Shown here piece by piece: positions 8,601 through 16,100 of a stretch of 64,000 bases of DNA. The DNA lies in contig CALKAM010000170.1 of NCBI GenBank assembly GCA_937983105.1, positions 1 to 64,000 of the forward strand, written 5' to 3'. The DNA comes from Planifilum sp021793745 (GTDB lineage Bacteria > Bacillota > Bacilli > Thermoactinomycetales > DSM-44946). Every line of letters starts with the position of its first letter. The first letter of the stretch is position 1. The notes below the pieces were generated by a model. It saw only the letters and a program-made list of their open reading frames with translations. It made no database searches and had not been told where the DNA came from. The translations under genes and the position numbers were made by a program.

Positions 8601-9500
8601 ATGAAGGAATCACTGGAGGGTTTGACGACGGAACGGGAAAATGAAAAATCCCTCGGGCTGGACGAGATGACCCCCCTGGAGATCGTTACTTTGATGAACG
8701 CGGAGGATCAGACCGTTGCCCAAGCGGTGAATCGGGTCCTTCCGGCCATCGCCGAGGCGGTGGAAGCCATCGTCGCATCCTTCAAGGCGGGAGGTCGCTT
8801 GATTTATGTGGGGGCCGGAACGAGCGGGCGGCTGGGGGTGTTGGACGCCTCGGAACTGCCTCCCACCTTCGGCGTCGATCCCGGCCTGGCGGTCGCCCTG
8901 CTGGCAGGGGGGAAGGAAGCGATGTTTCAGGCCAAAGAGGGCGCCGAAGATGATGCCGGAGCCGGGGAAAGGGATCTGGGGAGCCTGGGCCTCGAGGAGC
9001 GGGATGCCGTTGTCGGGATCAGCGCCAGTGGAAGGACCCCGTACGTGATCGGGGCACTCCAGTATGCGAAGGGAGTCGGGGCCAGGACGATCGCCCTTGC
9101 CTGCAATCGGCCCTCCCGCATGGGTTCCATCGCCGACGTAGCCATCGAGGTGGAGACGGGACCGGAAGTGTTGACCGGTTCGACACGCCTCAAGGCGGGG
9201 ACTGCGCAAAAGATGGTGCTGAACATGCTGAGCACCGCCGCCATGGTTCGCATGGGGAAAACGTATAAAAATTTGATGGTGGATTTGAGGCCCACCAATG
9301 AAAAACTGGTGAATCGCGCCTGTCGAATTTTGATGAAGGCGACGGGAGCATCCTATGAAGAGGCGGAGCGCGCGCTGAAGGCGGCGGATGATCAGGTGAA
9401 GGTGGCGCTGGTGATGATCCGGACCGGCGCGACCGCCGAAGAGGCCCGTGCCCGCCTGGCGGCGGCGGACGGATTTGTCGGCAAGGCGGTGAAGGGCTGA
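8601..9500 (+). CDS. murQ: N-acetylmuramic acid 6-phosphate etherase
   Basis: A 299-residue SIS-domain protein. It has VGAGTSGRLGVLDASELPPTFG and the signature GISASGRTPYVIGAL, with the conserved GSTRLKAGTAQKMVLNM segment. MurQ cleaves the lactyl ether of MurNAc-6-phosphate to give GlcNAc-6-phosphate and D-lactate during cell-wall recycling in the cytoplasm. I start it at ATG 8601 (GAGGG 8 nt upstream); the open frame begins at 8562. No MurNAc transporter or kinase lies next to it here. Length and motifs are normal for the family. Confidence 0.94.
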   Translation: MKESLEGLTTERENEKSLGLDEMTPLEIVTLMNAEDQTVAQAVNRVLPAIAEAVEAIVASFKAGGRLIYVGAGTSGRLGVLDASELPPTFGVDPGLAVALLAGGKEAMFQAKEGAEDDAGAGERDLGSLGLEERDAVVGISASGRTPYVIGALQYAKGVGARTIALACNRPSRMGSIADVAIEVETGPEVLTGSTRLKAGTAQKMVLNMLSTAAMVRMGKTYKNLMVDLRPTNEKLVNRACRILMKATGASYEEAERALKAADDQVKVALVMIRTGATAEEARARLAAADGFVGKAVKG

Positions 9501-9935
9501 GAACGTTCGATTTCACCGTCACGGCCGGATAGGAGCAACCGGACCGCGGTGAGTCATCTTATAGGAAGTACCATCCCGTCGGACCCATCCCGAACGTTTC
9601 ACAACACGGCCAGCCGTCGGCGGGCCCGCTTTTAAAAGGGCGAGCGGAAAATCTGCGCTTCGGCGATGAGGTTGTAAGGAAAAGTGTTGACCTTCAGGCT
9701 ACTCCGCCCCCCGAATCCTTTTGGACGAGGACGAATAATAACTTAAGAACTTGTTAAGGATTTGCCCATTGGATCTTTAGTTTTTGTTGCTAAATGAACC
9801 TGTCTTCCCGGAGGTGTTTCCGGCCCGGCGATAAAAACGCCTCTTTCCCCGGCCTTCGACGGGAGCCGACGGGGGATTATGGAGGCGGGGGGTGATCCGC
9901 CGATTTCCGGGTATTGACGGAAAGGGGGCATCCGA
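9501..9935. other. Intergenic region, no gene recognised
   Basis: I find no open frame with coding character. The stretch holds a G+C-rich segment to about 9715 and an A+T-richer patch at 9730-9800. A small hairpin (GGCGG/CCGCC, about 9884-9902) precedes the short ORF downstream. The 13-mer at 9583-9595 also occurs in 5S rRNA, but no 5S fold is supported. Confidence 0.4.
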
Positions 9936-10076
9936 TTGGAAGCGAAGCTGATTTTCCAGTTCATCATGTCGGTGGTTGTGCCGGTATTTGCCTACCTGAA
10001 AGCGGTGTTGTATCTCCATTACACGCCGGAATCGGAAGGGGAGAGAAACCGCGGCTTTTTTCGATCGGGGGATTGA
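9936..10076 (+). CDS. Possible 46-residue membrane protein
   Basis: A short frame starts at TTG 9936, with an AAAGGGGG RBS 7 nt upstream. It encodes a peptide with one hydrophobic segment (LIFQFIMSVVVPVFAYLKAVLYL), then a charged tail ending RNRGFFRSGD. I do not recognise a family. The good RBS and single membrane helix favour a real small membrane protein; the unusual start codon and lack of comparison keep confidence low. Confidence 0.4.
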   Translation: MEAKLIFQFIMSVVVPVFAYLKAVLYLHYTPESEGERNRGFFRSGD

Positions 10077-10232
10077 AGGGGAGGAGGGGGTCCGTGAACG
10101 AACGGCCCTGCCGTGGATGACGAGCGGGAGCGACGGCAGCCGATTCGGCGTCTTCGGATCAACATGGGAGTCCGGTCCGCCCCGCCGCCTGGCCGACAGG
10201 GGAATGGAGCCCCCCGGCGAAAAGGGAAAAGG

Positions 10233-10265
10233 AAAAGGCTCCGGAGTCGGCCGTTCCGAAGCCTT
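10233..10265 (-). terminator. Probable terminator of the symporter gene
   Basis: On the minus strand, AAGGCTTCGGA pairs with TCCGGAGCCTT around a short loop, followed by TTCCTTTTCCC, just after the symporter stop. Confidence 0.6.
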
Positions 10266-10276
10266 TGGCGGAGCAA

Positions 10277-11509
10277 TTACGCATTTCCCTTCAGGGCGTT
10301 TTTCATCCATTCCTTCCCTTCGGTGAAACGGGAGACCAGCATGGCCGCCACGTTGTCGCCGGAGGCGTTGACCATGGTGGCCGGCGGATCGACCAGGGTT
10401 CCGATGACGGCCAGGATGGGGAGGGCCTCCGGCGGAAAGCCGTACATCGTGACGATCAGCATCTCGCCGATGAAACCGCCGCCGGTCACGCCGGACATCA
10501 CCACCCCGCTCAAGACGGCGATCCCGATGGCGGTCACATAGGTGTCGATCCCCTCAAAGGGAACGTTGTACAGGCCGAACAGGAAAGAGATTTTCAAGAT
10601 GGCGCTGATACAGGAACCGTCCATGTGGATCGTGGCTCCCAGCGGAATCACCACGTTCCGCACATCCTTTTTGACGCCCAGCTTGGCCGCGGCGGTCAGG
10701 TTGGCGGGGATGGTGGCGACGCTGCTGCCGGTGGCCAATGCCGTCACCGCCGGGGAGGGAATCACGCTCCAGAACCGGCGGACTCCCTTCCCGCCCCCGG
10801 CCAGGAAGGCGTACAGGGTGAGGAAAACGGCGAAATAGAGCAGGGCCACCGGATAGTAGACGGCGACCGCCCGGGCGTAGGAGCCGACCAGCTGGGGTCC
10901 GAATTCCCCCACCAGCGCCGCAAAATAGGCGCCCAAACCGATGGGGGCGTACCACAGGATGATCCCCACCAGTTTGATCAACACCTCGGACAGGGCATTC
11001 AATCCCCGGGCCACCATCTCCCCCTTTTCCCCCGCCTGACTGACCGCGATGCCGAAGAGAGTGGCCATCAGGATCAAGGCCAGCATGCGTTCCTTGGATA
11101 AAAGGTCCCGAAAGTCGGGGGCGGTCACCGTCTGGACCAGCTGTTCGCCCAGGGTGATCTCCTCCTGCTCTTCCGGCGCCTCCAGCGTGATATCGACGCC
11201 CTCCGCCGGGCTGAACAGTTTCACAGCCCCCAGCATCAACAGGGAAGAGATGATGCCGGTGACCACGAAGATGAGGAGCATCCAGCCCAGGATCTTTCCC
11301 AGCCTCTTCAGGCTGGACATGCCGGCGATGGAGCTGCTGATGGTGACGAAGACCAGGGGGACCACAATGATGAACATCAAGTTCAGAAAAATATCCCCCA
11401 GAGGCTTCAGCACCGCCGATTGGGGCCCCAGGATGAAACCGATCACGCTGCCCAGGGCGATGGCAGCCAAAAGGATGAGGGGAAACCGATAAGCGCGTAA
11501 GATACCCAT
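10277..11509 (-). CDS. Dicarboxylate/amino acid:cation symporter (DAACS family)
   Basis: A 410-residue membrane protein of the GltP/DctA type. Recognisable parts are the helical-hairpin segment (SPAVTALATGSSVATIPANL), IPLGATIHMDGSC and the C-terminal hairpin (SGVTGGGFIGEML). The family imports glutamate, aspartate or C4-dicarboxylates with Na+ or H+. The ATG at 11509 has AAGGAGGAA about 11 nt upstream. It is monocistronic, divided from the OpuC operon by about 75 bp and followed by its own hairpin. Substrate choice between glutamate and dicarboxylates cannot be settled from the motifs alone. Confidence 0.9.
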   Translation of the reverse strand: MGILRAYRFPLILLAAIALGSVIGFILGPQSAVLKPLGDIFLNLMFIIVVPLVFVTISSSIAGMSSLKRLGKILGWMLLIFVVTGIISSLLMLGAVKLFSPAEGVDITLEAPEEQEEITLGEQLVQTVTAPDFRDLLSKERMLALILMATLFGIAVSQAGEKGEMVARGLNALSEVLIKLVGIILWYAPIGLGAYFAALVGEFGPQLVGSYARAVAVYYPVALLYFAVFLTLYAFLAGGGKGVRRFWSVIPSPAVTALATGSSVATIPANLTAAAKLGVKKDVRNVVIPLGATIHMDGSCISAILKISFLFGLYNVPFEGIDTYVTAIGIAVLSGVVMSGVTGGGFIGEMLIVTMYGFPPEALPILAVIGTLVDPPATMVNASGDNVAAMLVSRFTEGKEWMKNALKGNA

Positions 11510-11584
11510 CGAAAAATGATTCCTCCTTCGCTATCCATCAATCCGGAAGAACGACCTCCCCGTCGGATTTGTTTCATCCCGCGC

Positions 11585-12220
11585 TCACAACCGGATTCCC
11601 CGGGGGACCGCCGCCCGTTCCAGAAGGCGGAAGATCAAGTCAAAAAGGATGGCCAGGAGGGCGGCGGGAATCGCTCCCGCCAGGATCAGATCGTCCCGGT
11701 ACATGCCCAGCCCCCGGTTGATCAGATCACCGAGGCCGCCGGCACCGATGAAGGTGGCCAGGGTGACCAAACCCACGGTAAAGACGGAGGCGGTGCGGAT
11801 GCCGGCCATGATGATGGGAAGGGAGAGGGGCAGTTCCACTTTGAACAGGATCTGCCGGGAGGTCATCCCCATCCCCCGTCCGGCTTCGACGATGGCGGGA
11901 TCGACCCGGAGGATGCCGGCGTAGGTGTTGCGCAGAATCGGAAGCAATGCATACAACGTGAAGGCGATGATGGCGGAGTTCTGACCGATTCCCACGAGGG
12001 AAACCATGAAGGCGAGGAGCGCCAGGCCCGGTACCGTCTGGATGACGGCGGCTATTCCGATCACCCACTCGGCCAGCTTGCGGAAACGGGTCAGCAGGAT
12101 GCCGAGGGGAACGGCGATGAGAATGGCTAACAGGATTGACGTTGCCGACATGATGAGATGTTCCTGAAGGGCGTTCCAAATATCCGTTTTCCGTTCAACA
12201 AAAGTATGGATGAGTTCCAT
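11585..12220 (-). CDS. opuCB: Osmoprotectant ABC transporter permease
   Basis: A 211-residue inner-membrane permease with about five to six hydrophobic segments and the EAA-type loop (VEAGRGMGMTSRQILFKVELPLSLPIIMAGIRTA). It is the channel of a glycine betaine/carnitine/choline importer. The ATG at 12220 follows AAAGGAG. It is the last gene of a minus-strand operon (substrate-binding protein, ATPase, permease). Bacillus-type opuC operons usually carry a second permease; none is found here. Confidence 0.9.
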   Translation of the reverse strand: MELIHTFVERKTDIWNALQEHLIMSATSILLAILIAVPLGILLTRFRKLAEWVIGIAAVIQTVPGLALLAFMVSLVGIGQNSAIIAFTLYALLPILRNTYAGILRVDPAIVEAGRGMGMTSRQILFKVELPLSLPIIMAGIRTASVFTVGLVTLATFIGAGGLGDLINRGLGMYRDDLILAGAIPAALLAILFDLIFRLLERAAVPRGIRL

Positions 12221-12247
12221 CGTGTCGCTCCTTTCGGAGGCGGCCGG

Positions 12248-13369
12248 TTATTCGCCGCCTTTCTTCCATGCAGCGAGGCCGTCCATCATGCTGGTTCGGC
12301 TGACATATCCGATCAGCCGGTCCGCTTCCAATACGGGGATCATCGGAATGCGGGGGTCCCGGAAGATGGCGGCGATCTCCCCCAGTCCGTCGCGGATGGT
12401 CACCCCCTTGGGAGGGGGCTCCAGGATGCGTCCGACGGAGCCCCCTTCATGTTCGCCGGCTTCCAGCTGTTCCTGGGTGACCATGCCCAACAGGCGTTTC
12501 CGGGTGTCCGTCACGAACAGGGCCTCCAGCCCCTTCTCCTTCATCAGACTCAAGGTCTCGGCGGGCTCCTGATCGGGGTGGGCGGTGACCGGCGTCGGAC
12601 ACATGAGATCGTTGACCGTGGGAAGGCCGTTCGGCGCCTTTTGCCTTCGGCGGATCCCGATAAACTCCCGGACGAAATCATCGGCGGGGTTTTGGACCAG
12701 CTCGTCCGGCGTTCCCGTCTGGATTAGCTTCTTCTCCCCGATGACGGCGATCCGGTCCGCCACCTTGAGGGCTTCGTCCATATCGTGGGTGACGAAGACG
12801 ATGGTTTTCCGCATTTCCGCCTGGAGGCGGATCAGATCATTCTGAAGCTGCTCCCGACTGATCGGGTCCAGGGCGCTGAAGGGTTCGTCCATCAGGACGA
12901 TTTCCGGTTCCCCGGCCAGCGCCCGGGCGACGCCGACCCGCTGCTGTTGTCCGCCACTCAGCTCCGAGGGATAGCGGTCCCGGAAGGCATCCGGTTCCAG
13001 TCCCACCCTGTCGAGGAGCTCGTCGACCCGTTTGCGGCATTCGTCCCGGCTCCACTTTTTCAATTGGGGGACGAGGGCGATGTTTTCCGCCACGGTCATG
13101 TGGGGGAACAGGCCGATCTGCTGGATCACATAGCCGATGTTGCGGCGCAATTTTACCGGGTCGATCCCGGAGATATCCCGGCCGTCGATGGTGATGGTGC
13201 CCTCCGTCGGTTCGATCAACCGGTTGATCATGCGCAGGGCGGTGGTTTTCCCGCATCCGCTGGGACCGATCAGGACGAGCAATTCCCCCCTGGCGATCTC
13301 CAGGCTGAACTCCTCCAGGGCCACGGTGCCGTCATCATACTTCTTTGTCACGCGGTCAAATCGGATCAT
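12248..13369 (-). CDS. opuCA: Osmoprotectant ABC transporter ATP-binding protein with CBS domains
   Basis: A 373-residue ATPase. The N-terminal ATP-binding domain has Walker A (GPSGCGKTT), signature (LSGGQQQR), Walker B (IVLMDEPFSALD) and H-loop (VTHDMDEA). A C-terminal pair of CBS motifs (about residues 250-365) matches OpuCA/ProV-type ATPases, in which CBS domains sense ionic strength or nucleotides. The gap to the binding-protein gene is 12 bp, and an AAGGGG RBS precedes the ATG. It drives osmoprotectant uptake. Confidence 0.94.
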   Translation of the reverse strand: MIRFDRVTKKYDDGTVALEEFSLEIARGELLVLIGPSGCGKTTALRMINRLIEPTEGTITIDGRDISGIDPVKLRRNIGYVIQQIGLFPHMTVAENIALVPQLKKWSRDECRKRVDELLDRVGLEPDAFRDRYPSELSGGQQQRVGVARALAGEPEIVLMDEPFSALDPISREQLQNDLIRLQAEMRKTIVFVTHDMDEALKVADRIAVIGEKKLIQTGTPDELVQNPADDFVREFIGIRRRQKAPNGLPTVNDLMCPTPVTAHPDQEPAETLSLMKEKGLEALFVTDTRKRLLGMVTQEQLEAGEHEGGSVGRILEPPPKGVTIRDGLGEIAAIFRDPRIPMIPVLEADRLIGYVSRTSMMDGLAAWKKGGE

Positions 13370-13381
13370 TCTCCATCCCCT

Positions 13382-14275
13382 TCACTGAATCAACCCTTTT
13401 TTCTTCAAAAACTGAATGGCCACATCCCGGGGCTCCTTGTTCTCCAGGTTCACCTCGGCGTTCATCTCCGACATCTCTTCGGTGCTGATCTGTCCGGCCA
13501 GCTTGTCCAGGACCCCCTTCAGCTCCGGATGGGCCTCCAGGGTATCGCGGCGGACGACCGGCGCGGCATCGTAGGGAGGGAAATACTTCTCGTCATCCTC
13601 CAGCACCGCCAGGTCGAACTGAGGGATCCGCGGGTCGGTGGAGAAGCCGGTGATGATGTCCACCTCTTCCTTTTGGGCCGCCTGATACATCAGGTCTTCA
13701 TCCAGGGAAACCTTTTTGAGGAATTGGACGCCGTAGGCCTGGGTCAGTCCTTCATAGCCGTCCGCCCGTTCATAAAAGGTTCCCGGAGCGCCGAAGGTGA
13801 GGGAGGAGGCTTTTCCCTTCAAGTCGCTTACCTTGGAGGCACCGAGGGCTTCCGCCTTCTCCTTCTTCAGGGCCAGGACATGGTTGTTGGCAAACCCCAG
13901 GGGTTTCATCCAGGTCAGATTCATCTCCTCTTCGTACCCTTTTTTGGCCGCTTCATAGATCTCCTCCGGCGTCATGCCGGGCCGGTATTCCTTGTGAAGG
14001 ATGGCCATGTAGCCGGTGCCCGTGTATTCCACGTACAGGTCGATGTCTCCCTTTTTGAGGGCTTCGGTAAGAACCGTTTCCGAACCGAGTCCCGGCTTCA
14101 CTTCCACATCCAGATCGGTGTTGGCCTCGATCATTTCCGCCACCAGATGGGTCAAGATCCACTGCTCGGTCCAGTCCTTTCCGGAGACGACCACCTTGCC
14201 GGAGTCTGCCTGGTTTCCGCAGGCGGTCAGCAAGAGGATCAAAAAAAGGAAGACCGGGAAAAGGAATTTTCGCAT
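13382..14275 (-). CDS. opuCC: Osmoprotectant-binding lipoprotein
   Basis: A 297-residue extracellular binding protein. The N-terminus is a lipoprotein signal (hydrophobic stretch then LLLTACGNQ), so Cys is probably lipidated and the protein tethered to the membrane. The body matches the betaine/choline-binding family (KDWTEQWILTHLVAEMIEANTDLDVEVKPGLGSE, and YVEYTGTGY). I start it at ATG 14275, with GGAGG upstream; the frame is open further 5' without an RBS. It is the first gene of the opuC operon. Confidence 0.92.
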   Translation of the reverse strand: MRKFLFPVFLFLILLLTACGNQADSGKVVVSGKDWTEQWILTHLVAEMIEANTDLDVEVKPGLGSETVLTEALKKGDIDLYVEYTGTGYMAILHKEYRPGMTPEEIYEAAKKGYEEEMNLTWMKPLGFANNHVLALKKEKAEALGASKVSDLKGKASSLTFGAPGTFYERADGYEGLTQAYGVQFLKKVSLDEDLMYQAAQKEEVDIITGFSTDPRIPQFDLAVLEDDEKYFPPYDAAPVVRRDTLEAHPELKGVLDKLAGQISTEEMSEMNAEVNLENKEPRDVAIQFLKKKGLIQ

Positions 14276-14478
14276 GGTATAACCTCCATATGGAAACATT
14301 CGTTTGCTAAGTACCCTTTCTATTTCGGTAGAAAACACCTTTTTCAGGAGCGATTGCCGTCTTGCCCCGCCGCATTTTTCCAAATCCTCCGCGGGCGGAT
14401 CGATCGGGAACCCGACGATCCGGTACAATAGGGGTGGAAAATCTGGTTTCGGCTGCCAGGGGAAGGGGATGGAGGAAA

Positions 14479-15204
14479 ATGTACAGCGTGTACACCAACG
14501 ACCGGTTGTTCGCTGTCGTCGATTTCATGGAGGGGATCGAGGGAAGTCAATTTGAGATTCTTCAGTACAAGGAAGTGAAGAAGAGCGGTGCGCCGTTGCA
14601 GCAGATCCGGATCGTGTTAAACGAGGGCGAGGCCCGTTCGGCGGCGGGGGTGTTGCAGTTTTTCAAGGGGAATATCAGCATGAAAACCAAGCCGGGGGAA
14701 GGAGGGGCCGCCTCAGAGATTTTGCGCAAGGCGGTGACCGGAATCCTGGCCAAGGAATCCCTGGTGAAACAACCCTTGATGCTTCCCGTATACAGTGGCG
14801 AGGGTGAGATTTATTTGAAGCCGTCCTTCCAGCACTATCTGCTGATCTGGATGGAGCAGGAAGAACTCGTGGTCGACGAGAAGGTGTTTCTCGCCTGCGA
14901 TACGACGATCCGTGTCAGCCCTGTCCGGATCAAACTTCCTGAAGCCGGTGACAAGGAGAACCCGGTGCTCCTGGAGATGAAATTGTCCGGCACCGGCGCC
15001 TGTGTGCTCGAGCTTCCTGTTCCTCCGCAGGAGGTGATGCGCCTCCCCATCAATAATGAGAAGATGCAATTGGAGGGTTCCTATGCGTTGCTCCGAAAGG
15101 GGGCCGTTCAACACAGCGTGACTGGCCCGAATCGGGATTCCCTCACCCATCATTTTTCCGGCACCGGCGAGGTGTGGATCGCCCCCACCAAGGGGGCGGG
15201 CTGA
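14479..15204 (+). CDS. AIM24 family protein
   Basis: A 241-residue protein predicted to be mostly beta-strand, with the repeated Gly-rich turns of AIM24/TIGR00266-like proteins (FFKGNISMKTKPGEGG; SGEGEIYLKPS; FSGTGEVWIAPTKGAG). ATG 14479 is preceded by GGAGG; the longer open frame upstream has no RBS. It has no signal peptide or membrane segment. The molecular function of the bacterial members is not established. It is transcribed divergently from opuCC. Confidence 0.75.
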   Translation: MYSVYTNDRLFAVVDFMEGIEGSQFEILQYKEVKKSGAPLQQIRIVLNEGEARSAAGVLQFFKGNISMKTKPGEGGAASEILRKAVTGILAKESLVKQPLMLPVYSGEGEIYLKPSFQHYLLIWMEQEELVVDEKVFLACDTTIRVSPVRIKLPEAGDKENPVLLEMKLSGTGACVLELPVPPQEVMRLPINNEKMQLEGSYALLRKGAVQHSVTGPNRDSLTHHFSGTGEVWIAPTKGAG

Positions 15205-15299
15205 GGAGCGGCAACTGATAAGCGTGTGACGGGGAGGAGATGATAACAATGGACGGGTGCGTCAAGGATCAGGTTCCGTGAATGAAAGGGGACACGGCG

Positions 15300-15713
15300 A
15301 TGAAAATCAAACTGACCAGCGTGTTGGTGGATGATCAAGAGAAGGCCCTCCGATTTTATACGGAGGTGTTGGGGTTTGTGAAGAAGCGGGATGTTCCGGC
15401 GGGAGGAGCCCGGTGGCTGACCGTCGTCTCACCCGAAGGGCCCGATGATGTGGAATTGCTCCTGGAGCCGAACAGCAATCCGCTTGTTCAGATCAACGGC
15501 CAGCCCGCCGCCGCGGCCTTTCAGAGGGCGCTGTATGAGGCGAGAATTCCCTATACCCTGTTTTATGGCGAGGATCTGAAACGGGAATGTGAGCGGCTGA
15601 AAAAGTGCGGGGTGACCTTTGTGGCGGAGCCCACCCGAACCGATTGGGGCTACCAGGCCATGATTGATGACACCTGCGGCAACCTGATCCTGCTCGTCCA
15701 GGAGGGGGAGTGA
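15300..15713 (+). CDS. VOC family protein (glyoxalase/bleomycin-resistance fold)
   Basis: A 137-residue single-module VOC protein with paired beta-alpha-beta-beta-beta units: KIKLTSVLVDDQEKALRFYTEVLGF opens the first half and YQAMIDDTCGNLILLVQ closes the second. Metal-ligand-like Glu residues are present, but a specific enzyme cannot be named. The ATG at 15300 has AAAGGGG at a good distance; an in-frame ATG at 15282 lacks an RBS. Confidence 0.8.
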   Translation: MKIKLTSVLVDDQEKALRFYTEVLGFVKKRDVPAGGARWLTVVSPEGPDDVELLLEPNSNPLVQINGQPAAAAFQRALYEARIPYTLFYGEDLKRECERLKKCGVTFVAEPTRTDWGYQAMIDDTCGNLILLVQEGE

Positions 15714-15812
15714 TATCCGCCCCATTTCGAAGGGCGAGCGCCTGCTCCCCTTGCCTTTGCGATGTCCCGGGGATGATGGAGCGGTGCAGGCGACGCCGTT
15801 GCGAAAAAGTTG

Positions 15813-15842
15813 TTGACATTCCGACAGCGGATCCCTTATCAT
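15813..15842 (+). promoter_or_regulatory. Sigma-A promoter of the metH operon
   Basis: TTGACA (15813-15818) and TATCAT (15837-15842) are spaced by 18 bp. They lie about 75 bp before the SAM riboswitch, with transcription expected from about 15849. Confidence 0.7.
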
Positions 15843-15918
15843 GGACGGAAACAGATGTTAGCCTGGGATGGATGACTGCCCGGGATGTGACCGGACAACT
15901 TCATAGTGAATCGCAAGC

Positions 15919-16028
15919 TCTTATCGAGAGAGGCGGAGGGACTGGCCCGATGAAGCCCGGCAACCTATCGGTCGCGATTCCGATGTGGTGCCAAATCCTG
16001 CAGAGATTCGATCTCTGAGAGATGAGAG
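15919..16028 (+). ncRNA. SAM-I (S-box) riboswitch
   Basis: The aptamer core is recognisable: CTCTTATC...GAGAGGCGGAGGGA, then GATGAAGCCCGGCAAC, a GGTGCCAAATCC segment, and the closing GATGAGAG. S-box RNAs bind S-adenosylmethionine and stop transcription of methionine genes when SAM is plentiful. A terminator follows at once, and metH starts 72 bp after the aptamer. Confidence 0.95.
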
Positions 16029-16046
16029 TGGTGGAACGGATCACCC

Positions 16047-16082
16047 AACCTTTCATCTGCAGAGATGGAAGGTTATTTTTTT
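16047..16082 (+). terminator. SAM-controlled intrinsic terminator
   Basis: A 12-bp perfect stem, AACCTTTCATCT with AGATGGAAGGTT around GCAG, is followed by A and seven T residues. It lies between the S-box and metH and is the expression platform. Confidence 0.92.
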
Positions 16083-16100
16083 CAAAAAGGATGATGGCCG

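Noticed and set aside
9541..9690. Possible 5S rRNA or pseudo-5S (ACCCATCCCGAAC at 9583-9595)
   Set aside because: Only a 13-nt match to the 5S consensus; the neighbouring helices and the rest of the molecule do not fit, and no rRNA operon is adjacent.
15249..15281. Ten-codon ORF before the VOC gene at 15300
   Set aside because: The RBS is 11 nt away and nothing else supports a leader peptide.
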